Source: Parasphingorhabdus litoris DSM 22379
Lineage (GTDB): Bacteria; Pseudomonadota; Alphaproteobacteria; Sphingomonadales; Sphingomonadaceae
Direction: 5' to 3'
NCBI RefSeq assembly: GCF_020906275.1
Contig: NZ_CP086727.1
Location: 1,364,001-1,428,000, forward strand
Length of the DNA stretch: 64,000 nt
The notes below the pieces were generated by a model that was given only the letters and a program-made list of their open reading frames with translations, did not search any database and had not been told where the DNA came from. The translations under genes were made by a program, and so were the position numbers. This document shows positions 56,596 to 64,000 of the stretch, piece by piece; position 1 is the stretch's first letter; each line of letters begins with the position of its first letter.

Positions 56596-57492
56596 ATGTT
56601 GACCGCCCCCGATCCAGAATCTCATGTCTATGACAAGCCGCCAGCGCACGCAAATGCTGACTGGACAATCGACCAGAACTGGTCTGCTTACAGCGCAGAG
56701 GAACATGCAACTTGGGACACGCTTTTTGCGCGTCAACGCGAGATGCTGCCGGGCCGTGCCGCACAGGCTTTTCTGGATGGGGTGGATATATTGCACCTTT
56801 CGAAGCCTGGTATACCAGACTTTGGCGAATTGAATCAGATATTGATGGATGCGACGGGTTGGCAAGTAGTGGCCGTACCGGGCCTTGTTCCAGACGATGT
56901 TTTTTTTGAACATCTCGCCAATCGGCGCTTTGTTTCGGGCAACTTTATCAGGCGACCGGATCAACTTGATTATCTGCAGGAACCTGACATTTTCCATGAT
57001 GTTTTCGGTCATGTTCCGATGCTCGCTGATCAGCGTTTTGCCGATTATATGGAAGCCTATGGGCGAGGGGGACTACGGGCGCTCAAATTCGGAACATTGA
57101 AACAGCTTGCGCGACTCTATTGGTACACAGTTGAATTCGGATTGATTCAGGAACCGGAAGGTCTGCGTATTTACGGTGCCGGCATTGTTTCCAGCTTCGG
57201 TGAGAGTGTATTTGCTTTGGATAGCGACAGTCCCAATCGCATCATGTTTGATCTCGAGCGGGTGCTGCGTACCGAATATAGAATTGATGATTTTCAGCAG
57301 AATTATTTCGTAATTCCCAGTCTGGACGAATTGCTGCGGGTAACGGTCGAAACCGATTTCAAACCGGTCTATGAGAAAATCGCAGAAATGCCTGACATAG
57401 CTATTGCTGATATTGTGAAGGGAGACGTCGTTCTTACCCGTGGCACGCAGCAACATCCCAGTGCGCAGTCAGACAAAGCTATCATTATTTGA
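56596..57492 (+). CDS. phhA: phenylalanine 4-monooxygenase
   Basis: Pterin- and iron-dependent aromatic hydroxylase that makes tyrosine from phenylalanine. The 298 residues show the Fe ligands His134 and His139 (DIFHDVFGH) and Glu180 (WYTVEFGL), plus the pterin-binding GLVPDDVFFEHLANRRF and SSFGES region. Length and motifs match the bacterial monomeric enzyme, which lacks the regulatory ACT domain. No pterin-carbinolamine dehydratase gene lies next to it. It is convergent with prmA, four bases from its end. Confidence 0.96.
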   Translation: MLTAPDPESHVYDKPPAHANADWTIDQNWSAYSAEEHATWDTLFARQREMLPGRAAQAFLDGVDILHLSKPGIPDFGELNQILMDATGWQVVAVPGLVPDDVFFEHLANRRFVSGNFIRRPDQLDYLQEPDIFHDVFGHVPMLADQRFADYMEAYGRGGLRALKFGTLKQLARLYWYTVEFGLIQEPEGLRIYGAGIVSSFGESVFALDSDSPNRIMFDLERVLRTEYRIDDFQQNYFVIPSLDELLRVTVETDFKPVYEKIAEMPDIAIADIVKGDVVLTRGTQQHPSAQSDKAIII

Positions 57493-57496
57493 TGGC

Positions 57497-58480
57497 TCAA
57501 CATTCACCAAAATAGTCCGATGCAGGAGGTGATCGGCTGATCTTCAAGGACTTTGCTGGGCCAAATTCTTTGGCTTTGACCAGAGTCAGACAGGGCCATT
57601 CATTTTCCACACGGCGATGACGCAATCGAAATCCCTGCCGCATGTAGGCATGGACAACATCCCGTTGTTGGGTTTTTAACAGTCCAGCCAAAATCAAGAC
57701 TGTATCAGGTGCTGCAGCCGCGGCGATTTGAGGCGCGAGCGCAATTAATGGGCCCGCTAATATATTGGCTATAATCAGATCAAAAGGCGCACGCCGACCA
57801 ATGGCCGGATGATCAAGGCCATTGCTGGTTTCCAGTTTGATCGCGCGATAACCGTAGCCAACAGCAATATTGTTGGTAGCGGCATTGGCGGCGCTGACTT
57901 GCACTGCGACAGGGTCAATGTCGCTGGCCATGATCTGGGCTGTTGGCCAAAGATGGCGAGCTGCGAAAGCGAGCAAACCCGTTCCAGTGCCAACATCAAT
58001 GATGTTATCAAATCCTTGGCCCAACCGTTTCAATCGATCGAGGCTCTCCAAACATCCCATCGTGGTTTCATGATGGCCCGTGCCAAAGGCTTGGCCAGCA
58101 TCAATGCAGATGTTCACGACAGCTTTATCATCCAGTGGTGCACTATTCGACGTATGTACATAAAAGCGACCGGCACGCAGTGGCTCCAAACCCGCTTGGC
58201 TCATCGACACCCAATCTTGGTCTGCCAATTTCTCAACCATCGGATCTGTGTCAGATAGTTTTGCAGATGGAGATAGTTCGCAAATTTTATCAAGGAAGAC
58301 AGGATCGGGTTCCTTGTCACAATAAGTTTCGATCACCCAATCATCCGGAGTCTTGGGATCGGCTTCCCTTGTGACGATAGTTGGCACGCTATCGGTTGAG
58401 CTGATGAAGAAACCATCCTCTGAAAGACTATCTGCCTCCTCTCGTGTGCAGGGAAGCGTGACTTTCCAAGTGTCAGTCAT
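57497..58480 (-). CDS. prmA: ribosomal protein L11 methyltransferase
   Basis: Methylates L11 of the large ribosomal subunit. The protein has an N-terminal substrate-binding part (WKVTLPCTREEADSL) and a SAM domain with IIDVGTGTGLLAFAA near residue 150, preceded by the PrmA-typical IDAGQAFGTGHHETT and followed by DLIIANILAGPLIAL, the NxxA-like catalytic region. The start at 58480 (MTDTWKV) has GGAACC upstream; a further ATG five codons earlier is possible. It is convergent with phhA. Confidence 0.93.
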   Translation of the reverse strand: MTDTWKVTLPCTREEADSLSEDGFFISSTDSVPTIVTREADPKTPDDWVIETYCDKEPDPVFLDKICELSPSAKLSDTDPMVEKLADQDWVSMSQAGLEPLRAGRFYVHTSNSAPLDDKAVVNICIDAGQAFGTGHHETTMGCLESLDRLKRLGQGFDNIIDVGTGTGLLAFAARHLWPTAQIMASDIDPVAVQVSAANAATNNIAVGYGYRAIKLETSNGLDHPAIGRRAPFDLIIANILAGPLIALAPQIAAAAAPDTVLILAGLLKTQQRDVVHAYMRQGFRLRHRRVENEWPCLTLVKAKEFGPAKSLKISRSPPASDYFGEC

Positions 58481-58507
58481 TTGACGAGGTTCCATTCAAA
58501 AAGGTTC

Positions 58508-60382
58508 CTAGGCATTGGCCAATTCCAATGCTTCATTGGCTTCTAACCATGCGGCTTCGTTCTTTTCCAGCTCGTCTTGCACTGAGGCTCGCAGCTTCAT
58601 CAACTCGGTCATCGTCATATCGGAAAATTGCTGTTCTGCGCTAGCTGGGTCAAACATGGCCTGGTCAATGGCAGATAGTTTCTTGCCCAATGTTTCAATC
58701 TTCTTTTCAGCTATGCTGGCTGTTTTTCTCAGTTCTGATTGCTGCTTGCGACGTTCTGCCGCCATACGGCGTTCTGCTTTGCGATTACCAGAGTTGCTGC
58801 TGGCAGCCTGCTTGGGCTCCTGATTTCGGCCCAACACAAAATCCGTATAGTCATTCAACGAACCGGCAAATTCAGTTGCTTTACCGCCGTCTACCAATAC
58901 CAGCCGATCGGCAGTCAGTTCGAGCATATGGCGATCATGACTGACCAAAACTACGGCGCCCTTATATTCATTGAGCGCATGGACCAACGCTTCCCGGGCA
59001 TCCACATCCAGATGGTTTGTGGGCTCATCGAGGATCAGCAGATGTGGCGCATCGCGAGTGATAAGTGCGAGTGCCAACCGCGCTCGCTCTCCGCCGGATA
59101 GCTTGCCGACTTTCACAGTGGCCTTATCACCGGAAAAACCAAAGCGCCCCAACTGTGCCCGTACAGCGCCGGGCTTCGCATCTTTCATCAACCGCGTCAT
59201 ATGTTCGAGCGGCGTGTCAGTCGTATCTAGTTCTTCCACTTGATATTGGGTGAAGTAGCCAACGGTCAATTTGCCAGACTTGTTTATGTCGCCGCCCTTG
59301 GGCATCAATTGGCTAGCCAGCAATCGCGCCAGCGTGGTTTTGCCATTGCCATTTCGCCCGAGAAATGCCGTCCGGTCATCGGGATCGAGGCGCAGATTCA
59401 AGCCCGACAATACGATATTTTCTTCATATCCAACCGCAGCATTGTCGAGTGTGATCAACGGCGGTTTAAGCTCTGATGGACTAGGGAAATGAAAACTAAG
59501 CGACGGATCTTCTATCGCCGCCGCAATCGGCTCCATCCGGGAAAGCGCTTTGACCCGGCTTTGCGCTTGTTTGGCGCTATGGGCCTTGGCGCCCCAGCGG
59601 TCGACAAAGGCTTGCAGTTTTTCACGCTGCGCCAGTTGTTTTTCACGGGCAGCAGCCATTTGTGCCTGACGTTCGGCCCGCTGTTTCTCAAATGCGTCAT
59701 ATCCACCGGGGTAGAGCGTCGTTTTCCCGCTTTGCAGGTGAAGGATGTGATCGACGACATTGTTGAGCAAATCGCGTTCGTGGCTGATTATCAGAATTGT
59801 GGCCTGATAACTGGTCAAGAAATTTTCCAGCCATAAAGTTGCTTCTAGATCCAGGTGGTTTGACGGCTCATCAAGTAGCAGTAGCTCAGGCCGGGAGAAT
59901 AGAAGCGCGGCAAGCGCAACACGCATTCGCCAGCCGCCGGAAAAGCTGTCCATCGGTTGTTTTTGCGCTTGTTCATCGAAACCCAAACCGATTAAGATTT
60001 TTGCCGCACGAGCGGGTGCGCTATGCGCCTCGATCATATTCAGGCGCTCATGGATCTCGGCAATTCTATGCGGATCGTCTGCCGTTTCCGCCTCTGCCAA
60101 CAGGGCCGCACGTTCTGTGTCAGCCGACAGAACGGTATCAAGCGGTGTTTCCGATCCAGCCGGTGCCTCCTGGGCAATGTAGCCCATGCGAGCCCCTTTG
60201 GGCATATCTACGCTGCCATCATCTGGCTCCAGCAGCCCGGCAATCACTTTCATCAAGGTCGATTTGCCTGCACCATTGCGGCCAATCATCCCCACCCGCG
60301 CGCCGGGGGGCAGGGCGGCGGTTGCCCCGTCGAGGATTACTGCACCGCCGAGGCGCACCGTGATGTTGCTAAAATTAAGCAT
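58508..60382 (-). CDS. ABC-F family ATPase (Uup/YheS-like)
   Basis: A soluble 624-residue protein with two ATP-binding cassettes and no membrane part. Cassette one has GMIGRNGAGKSTLMK and LLLDEPSNHLDLEATLWLE; cassette two has FLGRNGNGKTTLARLL and LILDEPTNHLDVDA, with LSGGERARLAL. The linker between them is charged, and the C-terminal Lys/Glu-rich coiled coil (SIAEKKIETLGKKLSAID) is typical of Uup/YheS. Such proteins act on the ribosome; antibiotic protection is only one possibility. A 120-base gap separates it from the DSD1-like gene downstream on this strand. Confidence 0.95.
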   Translation of the reverse strand: MLNFSNITVRLGGAVILDGATAALPPGARVGMIGRNGAGKSTLMKVIAGLLEPDDGSVDMPKGARMGYIAQEAPAGSETPLDTVLSADTERAALLAEAETADDPHRIAEIHERLNMIEAHSAPARAAKILIGLGFDEQAQKQPMDSFSGGWRMRVALAALLFSRPELLLLDEPSNHLDLEATLWLENFLTSYQATILIISHERDLLNNVVDHILHLQSGKTTLYPGGYDAFEKQRAERQAQMAAAREKQLAQREKLQAFVDRWGAKAHSAKQAQSRVKALSRMEPIAAAIEDPSLSFHFPSPSELKPPLITLDNAAVGYEENIVLSGLNLRLDPDDRTAFLGRNGNGKTTLARLLASQLMPKGGDINKSGKLTVGYFTQYQVEELDTTDTPLEHMTRLMKDAKPGAVRAQLGRFGFSGDKATVKVGKLSGGERARLALALITRDAPHLLILDEPTNHLDVDAREALVHALNEYKGAVVLVSHDRHMLELTADRLVLVDGGKATEFAGSLNDYTDFVLGRNQEPKQAASSNSGNRKAERRMAAERRKQQSELRKTASIAEKKIETLGKKLSAIDQAMFDPASAEQQFSDMTMTELMKLRASVQDELEKNEAAWLEANEALELANA

Positions 60383-60502
60383 GGCCGCTCGTTAGCGGAG
60401 CTTTAGGGATTCGGCTAGTGAGAGCAAATCTAGCGGATTGAAAGCTGCTTTGAGGATCTTGAAAAGCAACGCTTTGGCTTTGTCCGCGAAAACAGATATG
60501 AT

Positions 60503-61786
60503 TTACGCGGATGCCGGAAATACTGACCAGCTCTCGACTATCGTTCCATTCTCGTAAACAGCAATATCTCCGAATTGCAGAACAACGGCCTCGCTTTGGG
60601 TCGGACGCAGGAAGACGAAATCATCCGGCTTTATGTCGGTTTTGGGGCCGCCATTTAGCATTTCCTGATTGCTGGAATGACCAAAGGTGCTGTTGTAACG
60701 CAGCCCCGGTGGATCTTCAGGATGAGCCATCCAATTGCCGCCGTACATGAATATTGTCTTGTCGAGATTCGGGTCAATCATGCGCTTCGCACCATCAGCA
60801 AACTCAAGCGCCGGTAAGCGGGTTTCATCGAGTACCTTGATCGCGGGCGTCGCGATAAAGGCAGCGGGCTGAAACGCTTCCAGCAAGTCCGTATCAAAGT
60901 CGGTTGGTTTGACCAGTGCAGATCCAATCGATAATTCGTTGGCAATTTCAGTGTTTTCATAGAGCCGATAAGTTGGGCTACCCGCTGCGTTGCGGGTCGA
61001 AGCGTTCACAGCGCTCTCACCAAAAACGCTATTGGCTGCACCAAGAGCCTCTCGATATATCGCCCAGGCACCTTCTTTGGCTCTTTCTTGCCAACCCAAA
61101 GCTGTAGGCAGCTTCGAAAGATGGGGTTCATAACCCATCATTCCGGCAAAGCTGAGACGGTTGGATTGGCGAATTGTCTCCATCATCCCCGTCAGCGCAT
61201 TACCTGGCTCCATTCCACCCCGATGCAGACCCACATCCAGTTCGATATTGATCGCCATGTCGGCTCCTTGCGCATCCGCAATTGCCGCATATTGATCAAG
61301 CCGCTCTGGCGTATCGACCAACCACTCAATCCGTGCTGCCGCTTCGGCTTTATGTGGCGATAGTGCATTGAAATAATTTTTCGCCGCCTGAGCAGGCAGC
61401 GGTTTGCCCAGTAATTGGCTCGCCTCGGGCATAGCCTCTGAAAGCGCCAAAAGCATCGGCAGGTTAAACGTCATCAAACGATCGGTACCGCTACGCGCGC
61501 GGACATAGCCGATCAGGTCGAGCGAAGGCAGAGACTTGGCCACGATACGATAGCCCATGCCATCCGGCAGGTCTGACATAAGCTGGTCAATATTGGCATT
61601 GAGGCGCGCACGATCGATCACCAATGTTGGTTGCCCAATATTGGCTGCCTTCAATGCTTTTTGCATCTCAAGAAAATAGGGCTGGCGCGGCCCACTTTCA
61701 TCCGATGATCTTCCGATTGCCAACGCTGTTCCTCCCGCGACAACTGAGCCGCCAATCAGGATTTTTCTGCGGCCGATTTTTGCCAT
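60503..61786 (-). CDS. DSD1-family PLP enzyme, Tat-exported
   Basis: A 427-residue fold-type III PLP enzyme of the D-serine dehydratase/D-threonine aldolase family. The N-terminus MAKIGRRKILIGGSVVAGG has twin arginines and a hydrophobic segment, so it is probably Tat-exported. The PLP Lys is in GYRIVAKSLPS near residue 84. The C-terminal part (MYGGNWMAHPEDPPGL, FGHSSNQEML) fits the metal-binding half of DSD1. Substrate unknown. It begins one base after the upstream flavoprotein gene stop, as the third gene of an operon with a cytochrome c. Confidence 0.82.
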   Translation of the reverse strand: MAKIGRRKILIGGSVVAGGTALAIGRSSDESGPRQPYFLEMQKALKAANIGQPTLVIDRARLNANIDQLMSDLPDGMGYRIVAKSLPSLDLIGYVRARSGTDRLMTFNLPMLLALSEAMPEASQLLGKPLPAQAAKNYFNALSPHKAEAAARIEWLVDTPERLDQYAAIADAQGADMAINIELDVGLHRGGMEPGNALTGMMETIRQSNRLSFAGMMGYEPHLSKLPTALGWQERAKEGAWAIYREALGAANSVFGESAVNASTRNAAGSPTYRLYENTEIANELSIGSALVKPTDFDTDLLEAFQPAAFIATPAIKVLDETRLPALEFADGAKRMIDPNLDKTIFMYGGNWMAHPEDPPGLRYNSTFGHSSNQEMLNGGPKTDIKPDDFVFLRPTQSEAVVLQFGDIAVYENGTIVESWSVFPASA

Positions 61787-61787
61787 A

Positions 61788-63200
61788 CTATCCCGCTCCC
61801 AGCAATTTTGCCATATAGGGGTTTAGCATTTTGCCATCTGGATCAAGCTGTCTGCGCAATTCATTAAACGCTTCGAACTGTGGATATAGCGCTGCCAGGT
61901 CTTGGGGTGTCAGACTATGCAGCTTGCCCCAGTGCGGACGTCCGCCTGCAGCGCGAAAAATCGGTTCAAATTCGGTGAAGAAGAATTCGTAATTTTCATC
62001 CGCCTGGGCGTGAATAGCAATGGAGAGGCGCCGGCCGTCGTTAAAGGGAGATAACCAGGCATCATCGGGTGCCGTGACACGTGCCTCGATCGGGAAAAAG
62101 GCATCCTTGCGACTTTCCATTTTTGCGAGCACCTTACGCAGGGTTTCCATCCCCTTGTCCAGAGGCATATGATATTCCATTTCATTGAACTTGGTCGGAC
62201 GGCTGGTGGCTAGCAATTTCCAACCCGCATCGGTCATGTCTTCCCCGGTGTCCGGATCGGTCGACGTTTCGAAGATTTTTCGCCGCAGCCAGGGCCACCA
62301 GCCGAAATAGTCTCGCAACTGTCTCAGATCGGCAAGAAAATCCTCGTCCTGATTGGGTTCTTCGCCTTCTATAGGTCCGTCATATTTGTCATGGATCAGC
62401 GTAGCGCCGTGACCGGTTCCGGGGAAGAATAGCGCCTCAAAATTACGGTGTTTCTCGGATAGCGTCAGGTATTGATCCAGTATCTCTTCCATTTTGACCA
62501 GTTTGACGCGCCGGTGCAAGTTGAAGGCCGGTTCCACTGCGAGATCATAGCGCGTGATAATGCCGAGCACGCCGAGCGAAACCTTGCCTGCCTCAAACAG
62601 TTCCGGCTGTTGATTGGTACTAACTTCAAGAATTTCTCCTGCTGCGGTGACCAGTTCGAAACCGCGCACATAGTCATGAATTGCTGTTAAGTTGCGCCCC
62701 GTACCGTGGGTAGCCGTTCCAAATCCACCGGCCAGTGTCTGTACATCAATATCGGGCAGGTTGGCGAAGGCCAAACCTTGCTCGTGTAACAGACGTGCGG
62801 CTTGCTGTAGTCGCGTTCCCGCTCCCATTATGGCGATCCCGGCCGTCTTGTCATAAGACACTAGCCCCGACATCGCGCTAACGTCAATCATTGTTCCTTC
62901 AGACGGACAAAGCGGAGTGAAACTATGTCCGCTACCAACCGGTCGAATGGGTGCGGGGGTAGTTTGAATTTGAGCCGCCAGTTCCTGGACATCAGCCGGT
63001 GCCATGAGCGATTTTGGCGTCGCTTTTTGAATGCCGGACCAGTTCACCCACGCGCGTTCACCGGTAGGAGCTTCGGGTAGTGCAGGGTCAAAGCCGTCCC
63101 GGACAAAATCCTTGGACGACCACCAAAGCTGACTACAGACTGGGATCGCGACCGCGGCTGCCGCGCCCCCAAGCAACAGGGTTCTGCGTGATACAGCCAT
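61788..63200 (-). CDS. D-arabinono-1,4-lactone-oxidase-type FAD oxidoreductase, exported
   Basis: A 470-residue flavoprotein of the vanillyl-alcohol-oxidase superfamily. The N-terminus (SRRTLLLGGAAAAVAIP) has twin arginines and a hydrophobic stretch, so it is Tat-exported. The FAD motif RPVGSGHSFTPLCPS holds His92, the usual site of covalent FAD attachment. The C-terminal ALO part includes GRPHWGKLHSL and ELRRQLDPDGKMLNPY. Lactone or sugar-acid oxidation is likely. The A of its ATG is the last base of the cytochrome c stop, so electrons could pass to that cytochrome rather than oxygen. Confidence 0.88.
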   Translation of the reverse strand: MAVSRRTLLLGGAAAAVAIPVCSQLWWSSKDFVRDGFDPALPEAPTGERAWVNWSGIQKATPKSLMAPADVQELAAQIQTTPAPIRPVGSGHSFTPLCPSEGTMIDVSAMSGLVSYDKTAGIAIMGAGTRLQQAARLLHEQGLAFANLPDIDVQTLAGGFGTATHGTGRNLTAIHDYVRGFELVTAAGEILEVSTNQQPELFEAGKVSLGVLGIITRYDLAVEPAFNLHRRVKLVKMEEILDQYLTLSEKHRNFEALFFPGTGHGATLIHDKYDGPIEGEEPNQDEDFLADLRQLRDYFGWWPWLRRKIFETSTDPDTGEDMTDAGWKLLATSRPTKFNEMEYHMPLDKGMETLRKVLAKMESRKDAFFPIEARVTAPDDAWLSPFNDGRRLSIAIHAQADENYEFFFTEFEPIFRAAGGRPHWGKLHSLTPQDLAALYPQFEAFNELRRQLDPDGKMLNPYMAKLLGAG

Positions 63201-63595
63201 CAGATCGTCCTCCCGGCCATGAAGGCCGTAAGTTGCATAAGCTCGTCATCCGTGCAGTCATTGCAAAGCCCCATGGCAGGCATGGCATTGAGACCATTTT
63301 TGGTGGAGGTCAGCAAGCCATTCGCATCCTTGGCTTTAAAGCGCTCATCCCATGCCGCTTTATGTGCTGTTAGAGGAGCGCCAGCATCCGGTGTAGAATG
63401 GCAGGACCGGCAGCTGCGATCATATTTCGCGGCAAGCTGTGCATGGGCGGGAACGGCCTCGGCTGCCTTTGAAATATCCGATTCTGTTGGCGTAAGATCG
63501 ACCACAGCATCTGTCTTGCCATCTGCTGTTGTTCCATCATTTTGCTGCCCACAGGCAGCCAGTGCCAAAAACCCCAAAACCATCAGTTTTTTCAT
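63200..63595 (-). CDS. cytochrome c lipoprotein (c5-like)
   Basis: A 131-residue lipoprotein. The signal ends at LALAAC (Cys15), followed by a Thr/Asp-rich linker. The single heme site is CRSCH (Cys62, Cys65, His66), and AMPAMGLCNDC supplies the methionine ligand and a second cysteine pair, as in c5-type cytochromes. I start at 63595, where AAGGA lies upstream; an earlier ATG at 63640 would overlap the palindrome. It is the first gene of a three-gene operon and the likely electron acceptor for the flavoprotein. Confidence 0.9.
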   Translation of the reverse strand: MKKLMVLGFLALAACGQQNDGTTADGKTDAVVDLTPTESDISKAAEAVPAHAQLAAKYDRSCRSCHSTPDAGAPLTAHKAAWDERFKAKDANGLLTSTKNGLNAMPAMGLCNDCTDDELMQLTAFMAGRTI

Positions 63596-63622
63596 GATTT
63601 GATCCTTGCCAACGCTCAAAAC

Positions 63623-63638
63623 GATAGTTATAACTATC
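63623..63638. promoter_or_regulatory. Perfect 16-base palindrome, candidate TetR operator
   Basis: GATAGTTATAACTATC is a perfect palindrome in the 73-base gap between the divergent cytochrome c operon and the TetR gene. It is centred 35 bases upstream of the cytochrome c start and 38 bases before the TetR ATG, the arrangement expected for a TetR repressor acting on both promoters. Not proven. Confidence 0.7.
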
Positions 63639-63668
63639 ATTAATAACTAGACAGGTCAACAGATTGCC

Positions 63669-64000
63669 ATGACGAGCAAGAAAACCCCTTCCGAAACACG
63701 CAGAAAGCCAAGGCAGAAGCGGAGCGAGGACACTATCGATCGCATTTTGGATGCCGCTGCGGAATTGCTTGAGGAGCTCGGCTTCGACAAGCTCAACACC
63801 AATCTGATCTGCGAACGCGCCGGGCTAACGCCGCCTGCATTGTATAGATATTTTCCCAATAAATATTCCGTCCTCAAAGAGCTGGGTCAACGATTGATGG
63901 AGGTCCAGAACCAAGCGCTTTATGACGTGCTTGAGGAATTGGGGCCGACGCCAACGGTCGAGCAAATTGCCGATCAACTGCGCGGACAATATGAGGTAAC
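63669..64000 (+). CDS. TetR family regulator, 3' end cut by window
   Basis: About 110 residues are present, running off the right edge. After a basic start (TRRKPRQKRSEDTIDRILDA) it has the TetR HTH: AAELLEELGFDKLNTN, then LICERAGLTPPALYRYF and PNKYSVLKELGQRLM. The ligand domain is mostly missing. It is divergent from the cytochrome c-flavoprotein-DSD1 operon over a perfect palindrome, so it is probably that operon's repressor. The ATG at 63669 has no obvious ribosome site. Confidence 0.92.
   Translation, partial: MTSKKTPSETRRKPRQKRSEDTIDRILDAAAELLEELGFDKLNTNLICERAGLTPPALYRYFPNKYSVLKELGQRLMEVQNQALYDVLEELGPTPTVEQIADQLRGQYEV

Overview
The window looks like chromosomal DNA of a sphingomonad (Alphaproteobacteria, Sphingomonadaceae). 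Its apparently moderate G+C and gene mix fit the Sphingorhabdus/Parasphingorhabdus/Sphingopyxis group best. The reasons are the gene order rimP-nusA-ylxR-infB-rbfA-truB-rpsO-pnp, the bamD-recN-ligA cluster, a YlxR-L7Ae fusion, a prfB without programmed frameshift, a TonB-dependent receptor, and several families of paired palindromic intergenic repeats. I see no rRNA, tRNA, CRISPR array, prophage or insertion sequence. The genus is an inference from recognition, not from a database search.

Layout. 1-3.0 kb (minus): DUF2946 protein, siderophore-type TonB receptor, and a Tat-exported DJ-1/PfpI protein cut by the window edge. 3.1-9.2 kb: prfB, an intergenic region with three hairpins, a small lipoprotein, then a minus-strand set of CsgG-like protein, YVTN beta-propeller lipoprotein and a GMC flavoprotein carrying a ferredoxin-type cysteine motif. 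9.5-13.9 kb: FprA-like reductase, epoxide hydrolase, D-aminoacylase-type amidohydrolase and a small membrane protein. 14-17.3 kb (minus): dnaN, a small membrane protein, a second DUF2946 protein and a Met/His-rich outer-membrane protein. 17.5-25.6 kb: histidine phosphatase, IalB-like protein, TPR protein, rlmN, RidA, a cytochrome b/molybdoenzyme pair, a cyclopropane synthase and a DUF1801 protein. 25.7-29.5 kb: argG, a cation/calcium exchanger and a small arsR-arsI-aquaporin operon with a probably leaderless promoter. 29.6-42.2 kb: translation and RNA-metabolism genes, interrupted by tdk, a GNAT, a methyltransferase and DUF2239. 42.2-50.2 kb: MFS exporter, a cNMP-binding/thioredoxin-reductase-like fusion, bamD, recN and ligA. 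50.2-57.5 kb: two sterol-desaturase-family proteins flanking a membrane AraC regulator and an S41 peptidase, then Crp/Fnr, DUF2459 and phhA. 57.5-64 kb: prmA, an ABC-F ATPase, and a three-gene exported redox operon (cytochrome c, lactone-oxidase-type flavoprotein, DSD1-type PLP enzyme) divergent from a TetR regulator across a perfect 16-bp palindrome.

Most notable points. (1) truB carries an in-frame insertion of about 160 bp bounded by two copies of a hairpin in inverted orientation, so a palindromic repeat element has become about 53 residues of a housekeeping enzyme. (2) The same doublet architecture, with unrelated sequences, occurs between genes at 13.9, 35.8 and 39.7 kb. (3) The TetR-linked exported redox operon has a clear candidate operator. 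(4) A GMC oxidoreductase has a [4Fe-4S]-type CxxCxxCxxxCP motif. (5) DUF2239 looks ribbon-helix-helix-like and has two near-identical repeats at its own candidate promoter. (6) The AraC regulator has a 21-bp-spaced direct repeat in front of its neighbour.
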